NCBI GenBank assembly: GCA_023133375.1
Contig: JAGLWP010000021.1
Location: 1 to 8,198, forward strand
Direction of reading: 5' to 3'
From: Candidatus Pacearchaeota archaeon
GTDB taxonomy: Archaea > Nanobdellota > Nanobdellia > Pacearchaeales > GW2011-AR1
Length of the DNA: 8,198 nucleotides
A program made the position numbers and the translations under genes. Shown here piece by piece: positions 4,967-8,198 of this stretch. Below the pieces are notes generated by a model, which saw nothing but the letters and a program-made list of their open reading frames with translations, did not search any database and was not told the origin of the DNA. Numbering within the stretch: the first letter of the stretch is position 1; every line of letters begins with the position of its first letter.

Positions 4967-6973
4967 TTATTTCTTCTTCTCAATCCTCTTTAAAAAACTT
5001 CTAATAAATTTCTTGCTTTCGTCATCATCTTTTTTTATTTTTGTTATTATGTAAAAAGGAACTTTGTTTATCGTGTGTTTTTCTGTTTTAACATAACTTC
5101 TTAATCTGTCATTTATCTTTTCACTTAATAGAAATTCTCTTTTTGCAATAGAAGCAATCTTTTTTGCAGTTGTGATTAGAGTTCCGATACTCATAAACTT
5201 TAGTGTAGAATCTTCTTGTTTTGCAATTATTGCTCCATAATTCAAGGAAATACCAAAATCAATTTTTTGTTTTGATGTTTTATTATGTTCTGATAAAATT
5301 TCTTTTATGGCGTGGGCAATTTTTACACTTGCTTTTTCATTCTTGTAGGTTCTTGTTTTTATTGGGGCTAAGATAAAAAAGATATTTTCTTGGTTCTCGT
5401 AAATTGCAACCTTATGTTTTTCAGCTGCCTCAATTAGATTTTGTATGGTTTCTTTACAATTTCCTTTTTTCGATGTAATTTCTTCTAAATTTTTTATTTT
5501 TAAACAAATAATACTTGCATCTTGTTTATCTCCTTGGATGGATAAAGAGAGTTCTGCCCTGTTTGAAGTGTCAATTAATGATTTTTTCCCTCGAAGTTTT
5601 TTAATTTTGTCTTTTTTTTTAAAATTTATTATGTGCCCAGAAAATGGTTTTTTCCGTACTTTTCTAAAAATCATGAATGCCACAACTCCTAAAATTATTA
5701 TTATAAAAATCCAAACAAAAGGGCTTTTCACTGCTCGTAAAAATTCTCCCTGAGCTTCTCGGATTCCTATTGCTTTTCCAGTTAAAATTACTTTTTCACT
5801 AAGTTTATTTCCTTCTTGGCTTATGACGTCTACAGGGTATTCTCCATCTGGCGCATTTAATACATATTTTTGACTTTCGTCAATTCCAAGATTTACATAA
5901 ATATTTAATGATTCATTGGCAATTTTTACAAGAACAGTTTTATTATAAAAAACATTTCCAATATTTGTTATTATCATAGTTTTATTTATTATTTCAACAT
6001 TAACATCTGCTTTTTCCATTATTGTAAAAGACAATTCTGTGATTAGTGTATTTGATTCTGCAACAACCTTCCATTCTGTAGGAGCCTCGTTATGTTTTAT
6101 TGAATATTCAAAAGTTTCTCCTGTGGCAATTTCTGTTTGTTCCATTACAAGATTCTGATTGTTTTTCAAAATGATGGAAGATGTTGATTCTATGCTTTCT
6201 CCTGTTTGGTCATGTAAGATTGTTTTTAATACTAAATTTGTTCCTGGTTCTATTTCTTGATTTTCAATAATCAATTCTAAATTTGTCGGAACTTGGTTGA
6301 TTACTATATTATAATCTAAGAACCCTTTGTTTGTTATTTCTTCTTGTGTATCTTTTTCATATGCATTTAATTTTATTAGATATGCTCCTGCTTTCATATC
6401 CGTTGGTGTAGGAATTTCTAAAGAAAAAAAACCATTGTTAATTGTGCCTGGTTGAAACATGCTATCTGAAGAATTATCTCCAGTTATAATAATTTCTGCA
6501 TCTATAAATCCATTAACATCTTTCCCGTTTTCTTTTACAGCAGAACCTTTTATTATGATTTCTTCTCCTGGATTAAATTCTTTTTCTTCTATTTCTATTT
6601 GCATAGTTAGAAAGTCAGAAATTTTAAAGTCTTTTGTTAGAAGATAATCTTCGCCCAACATTGCCTTTATTTTGCAATCTCCTTTTAATTCACTAATCAT
6701 CTCTTTTACTAAAACAATAGAAGCATCAAAATTTTTTTCTTCGCCAGTTAATAAACTCACGCCATTTCTATAAAAATTTATTTGATGTCCTTCACATAAT
6801 AAATCCATTTGGAAAATTCCTGAAATGTCTCCTACCGCCTTTATTGTTGCAGGAACAGAAATAGTGTCCCCTAAGTTATAAACATCATTTGGTTGTTCGT
6901 TGATTATAATCTCTGCTGATATTGGTGAGAGCAGTAATATTACAAGTAATAGTGAAATTATTATTCTCCTCAT
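4967..6973 (-). CDS. Receptor-like membrane protein: beta-sandwich ectodomain, one TM, degenerate class III cyclase domain
   Basis: A 668-residue protein. Residues 1-20 are a signal peptide (basic start, hydrophobic core, SAE-type cleavage site). Residues about 21-400 are Val/Ile/Thr-rich and read as roughly four beta-sandwich (Ig/MG2/CARDB-like) units, breaking near 122, 228 and 320, with C60 and C100 in the first and several N-x-S/T sites (167, 330, 344, 353). A single span lies at 418-436, followed by basic residues. The cytoplasmic part from about 471 to 635 resembles a class III adenylate/guanylate cyclase: KIDFGISLNYGAIIA matches the IGIHTGEVVAG strand, FMSIGTLITTAKKIASIA matches the GDTVNLAARLESLA helix, and LLSEKINDRLR matches the following segment. 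Both metal-binding Asp positions are lost (IICLKIKNLEEIT, YENQENIFF), and the Asn/Arg of the NxxxR motif read Thr and Lys. Catalysis is therefore unlikely; nucleotide sensing or a structural role is possible. It is convergent with the CTU1-like gene, and a TATA box lies 25 nt upstream. Confidence 0.85.
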   Translation of the reverse strand: MRRIIISLLLVILLLSPISAEIIINEQPNDVYNLGDTISVPATIKAVGDISGIFQMDLLCEGHQINFYRNGVSLLTGEEKNFDASIVLVKEMISELKGDCKIKAMLGEDYLLTKDFKISDFLTMQIEIEEKEFNPGEEIIIKGSAVKENGKDVNGFIDAEIIITGDNSSDSMFQPGTINNGFFSLEIPTPTDMKAGAYLIKLNAYEKDTQEEITNKGFLDYNIVINQVPTNLELIIENQEIEPGTNLVLKTILHDQTGESIESTSSIILKNNQNLVMEQTEIATGETFEYSIKHNEAPTEWKVVAESNTLITELSFTIMEKADVNVEIINKTMIITNIGNVFYNKTVLVKIANESLNIYVNLGIDESQKYVLNAPDGEYPVDVISQEGNKLSEKVILTGKAIGIREAQGEFLRAVKSPFVWIFIIIILGVVAFMIFRKVRKKPFSGHIINFKKKDKIKKLRGKKSLIDTSNRAELSLSIQGDKQDASIICLKIKNLEEITSKKGNCKETIQNLIEAAEKHKVAIYENQENIFFILAPIKTRTYKNEKASVKIAHAIKEILSEHNKTSKQKIDFGISLNYGAIIAKQEDSTLKFMSIGTLITTAKKIASIAKREFLLSEKINDRLRSYVKTEKHTINKVPFYIITKIKKDDDESKKFIRSFLKRIEKKK

Positions 6974-6994
6974 TTTATGATTAAAATAAGGAAT

Positions 6995-7007
6995 CTTTAT
7001 TTAAAAA
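6995..7007 (-). promoter_or_regulatory. TATA-like promoter of the receptor-like gene
   Basis: On the minus strand this reads TTTTTAAATAAAG, with the core TTTAAATA ending 25 nt before the ATG at 6973. Spacing again predicts a leaderless mRNA. The region is divergent with the trpS promoter about 45 nt to the right. Confidence 0.55.
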
Positions 7008-7045
7008 TTCTTCTGTGATAGAACGAGTTAGGTTATGCAGATAGC

Positions 7046-7060
7046 AAATATTTTAAATAA
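7046..7060 (+). promoter_or_regulatory. TATA-like promoter upstream of trpS
   Basis: AAATATTTTAAATAA, with the core TTTTAAATA at 7051-7059, is the best TATA-like box before trpS. A start about 25 nt downstream falls near 7081, which is 58 nt before the trpS ATG and coincides with the ATG of a small ORF. trpS would then be the one gene in this window with a real leader. A weaker AT-rich stretch at 7113-7125 is too close to 7139 to be a convincing alternative. Confidence 0.5.
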
Positions 7061-7080
7061 CTTACTTCTTTAATCTTCAT

Positions 7081-7155
7081 ATGAAAAAAGCAAATCTAGA
7101 TTTCCATTCATTCAAATTAAATATGAAATTGAATTTAAATGAAAGAGTTTATTGA
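7081..7155 (+). other. Small upstream ORF overlapping the trpS start
   Basis: A 24-codon ORF starts with ATG at 7081, where the TATA box at 7051-7059 predicts transcription to begin, and ends with TGA at 7153-7155, seventeen bases inside trpS in a different frame. It contains no Trp codon, so a classical Trp-attenuation leader is not indicated. trpS itself cannot start farther upstream because a TAA (7136-7138) directly precedes its ATG. Ribosomes could translate this ORF from a leaderless end and reinitiate on trpS, or it may be chance. Coding status is unproven. Confidence 0.25.
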
Positions 7156-8198
7156 CCCTTGGGCTTCGTCAATGCCAGAGGATTATAAGCAGATTGTTAA
7201 AAAGTTTGGATTGAATAGGTTTGATACCGAAGATTTTCCAAATCCTAATGTTCTGATGAGCCGGGGTTTTGTATTTGCAGGGAGGGACTTGAAAAAGATT
7301 TCTGATTGTATAAGACAGGAGAAGCCATTTTATGCTCTTACGGGCATAATGCCCACTGCAGACAAAGTCCATTTTGGGACAAAATCTATTATTGATATGA
7401 TGGTTTATTTTCAAAAGCAGGGTGCTGAGATATATGTTCTTGTTGCTGATTTAGAGGCAGCTGCCACCCGTGGTATGGATTTAAAAGAAGCTAGGAAGAT
7501 AGCTATTGAAATTCATATTCCTTGTTATATTGCACTTGGGCTTGATGTAAAAAAAACAAAGTTCTATTTTCAGTCAGAGAATGATGATGTTAGAAACTTA
7601 GCTTTTGAACTTTCTAATAAGGCGACTTTAAATGAATATCGGGCGATTTATGGGAATGCAGAACCTTCAAGGATTATGGCTTCTATTTTGCAGGTTGCAG
7701 ATATTTTGCATCCACAGATTAAAAAAAAGATGCCCGGGATTATCCCAGTTGGAATTGACCAAGACCCTCACATTAGACTTTCAAGAGATATTGCTGGAAG
7801 AGCAAAGAAATTTGGTTTTGTTTTACCCAGTTCAATTAATGTTAAATTTCTTCCTTCGCTTAGCGGAAGTTTGAAGATGTCAAAATCAGAAGGGAATTCT
7901 CTTTATCTTTTAGATAGTGATGAAGAAATTAAGAAAAAAGTATCTAAAGCTTTAACTGGCGGGCAAAAAACAGCAAAAGAACAAGAGGAAAAAGGCGGGA
8001 ATCCAGAGAAAGATATGCTCTTTGAACTTTTTAGACAGCATTTGATTATTGATGATAAAGAACTTAAGAAAAGAGAAGAGGATTATAGACATGGAAAAAT
8101 TCTTGATTCAGAAAATAAGGAATTTGCAACAAAGCTTTTGACAAAATTCATGTGTGATTTTAGAAAGAAATATAAAAAAGCTAGAAAACAGGTTAATA
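7139..8198 (+). CDS. trpS: Tryptophanyl-tRNA synthetase, archaeal/eukaryal type, 3' end cut by window edge
   Basis: Charges tRNA-Trp with tryptophan in the cytoplasm. I read 353 codons without interruption from ATG at 7139 to the right edge. The short N-terminal extension contains the family DPW, and SRGFVFAGRD follows near 41-50. The class I Rossmann domain has TGIMPTADKVHFGT, where HFGT (78-81) takes the place of HIGH. ILQVADILHPQ and GIDQDPHIRLSRDIA (205-219) are hallmarks of archaeal TrpRS. The second signature KMSKS is at 246-250. ALTGGQKTAKEQEEKGGNPEKD (from 271) is the typical start of the C-terminal anticodon-binding helices. Archaeal TrpRS are about 370-390 aa, so only a few to a few tens of residues are missing. 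TAA immediately before the ATG fixes the longest possible start. TyrRS is the main related alternative, but the GIDQDPH and LTGGxxT motifs favour TrpRS. Confidence 0.95.
   Translation, partial: MKEFIDPWASSMPEDYKQIVKKFGLNRFDTEDFPNPNVLMSRGFVFAGRDLKKISDCIRQEKPFYALTGIMPTADKVHFGTKSIIDMMVYFQKQGAEIYVLVADLEAAATRGMDLKEARKIAIEIHIPCYIALGLDVKKTKFYFQSENDDVRNLAFELSNKATLNEYRAIYGNAEPSRIMASILQVADILHPQIKKKMPGIIPVGIDQDPHIRLSRDIAGRAKKFGFVLPSSINVKFLPSLSGSLKMSKSEGNSLYLLDSDEEIKKKVSKALTGGQKTAKEQEEKGGNPEKDMLFELFRQHLIIDDKELKKREEDYRHGKILDSENKEFATKLLTKFMCDFRKKYKKARKQVN

Noticed and set aside
5445..6647. Plus-strand ORFs at 5445-5753 and 6459-6647
   Set aside because: They are antisense to the receptor-like gene and have no recognisable content.
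7854..7869. Near-palindrome around CTTCGCTTAGCGGAAG in trpS
   Set aside because: It encodes the normal LPSLSGS stretch just before KMSKS, the stem needs a bulge, and there is no C-rich insert or alignment break.
7169..7874. ORFs at 7169-7414 (minus) and 7632-7874 (plus, other frame)
   Set aside because: Both overlap trpS, which shows strong TrpRS motifs throughout in its own frame.
1..8198. CRISPR array, transposase, tRNA or rRNA
   Set aside because: No regularly spaced direct repeats, transposase motifs or tRNA/rRNA-like sequence were seen on either strand.

Overview
The window looks like chromosomal DNA from a low-GC archaeon. The tryptophanyl-tRNA synthetase is of the archaeal/eukaryal type. 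Four genes have AT-rich TATA-like boxes about 20-25 nt before the start codon, with no Shine-Dalgarno sequence, which fits leaderless transcripts. PEP synthase, a Pyrococcus-type single-cluster ferredoxin and a CTU1/TtuA-like protein also fit Archaea. The small, AT-rich gene set and the Lys-rich or Ig-like membrane proteins suggest a DPANN lineage (Woesearchaeota/Pacearchaeota-like); that placement is inference.

Layout, left to right: (1) 1-2021, minus: phosphoenolpyruvate synthase, cut by the left edge just before its C-terminus. (2) 2108-2278, minus: a 56-residue 4Fe-4S ferredoxin. (3) 2279-2365: a divergent promoter region with two TATA boxes. (4) 2366-3247, plus: an unrecognised membrane protein with a four-cysteine exposed loop and a Lys-rich tail. 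(5) 3282-4268 and 4270-4905, plus: a one-nucleotide-gap pair of tRNA-thiolation-type genes. The first has an intact PP-loop; the second is a shortened CTU1/TtuA-like protein that has lost the PP-loop and the catalytic motifs. (6) 4967-6973, minus: a receptor-like protein with signal peptide, beta-sandwich ectodomain, one membrane span and a degenerate class III nucleotide-cyclase domain. (7) 7139 to the right edge, plus: tryptophanyl-tRNA synthetase, preceded by a leader with a small overlapping ORF.

PPS and ferredoxin belong to central carbon and electron metabolism. The thiolation pair and TrpRS belong to translation. The two membrane proteins are orphans.

The most unusual structure lies inside the thiolation pair. 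Their coding strands are poor in C but contain short, in-frame, C-rich islands. These carry hairpins (3925-3935, 3943-3956, 4428-4439), a same-frame diverged repeat with a possible covarying stem (4097-4131 and 4554-4588), and a textbook G-quadruplex motif on the minus strand (4076-4092). They look like small palindromic elements that inserted into protein genes and were tolerated as peptide inserts, comparable in style to Rickettsia palindromic elements. One hairpin sits where the lost PP-loop should be.
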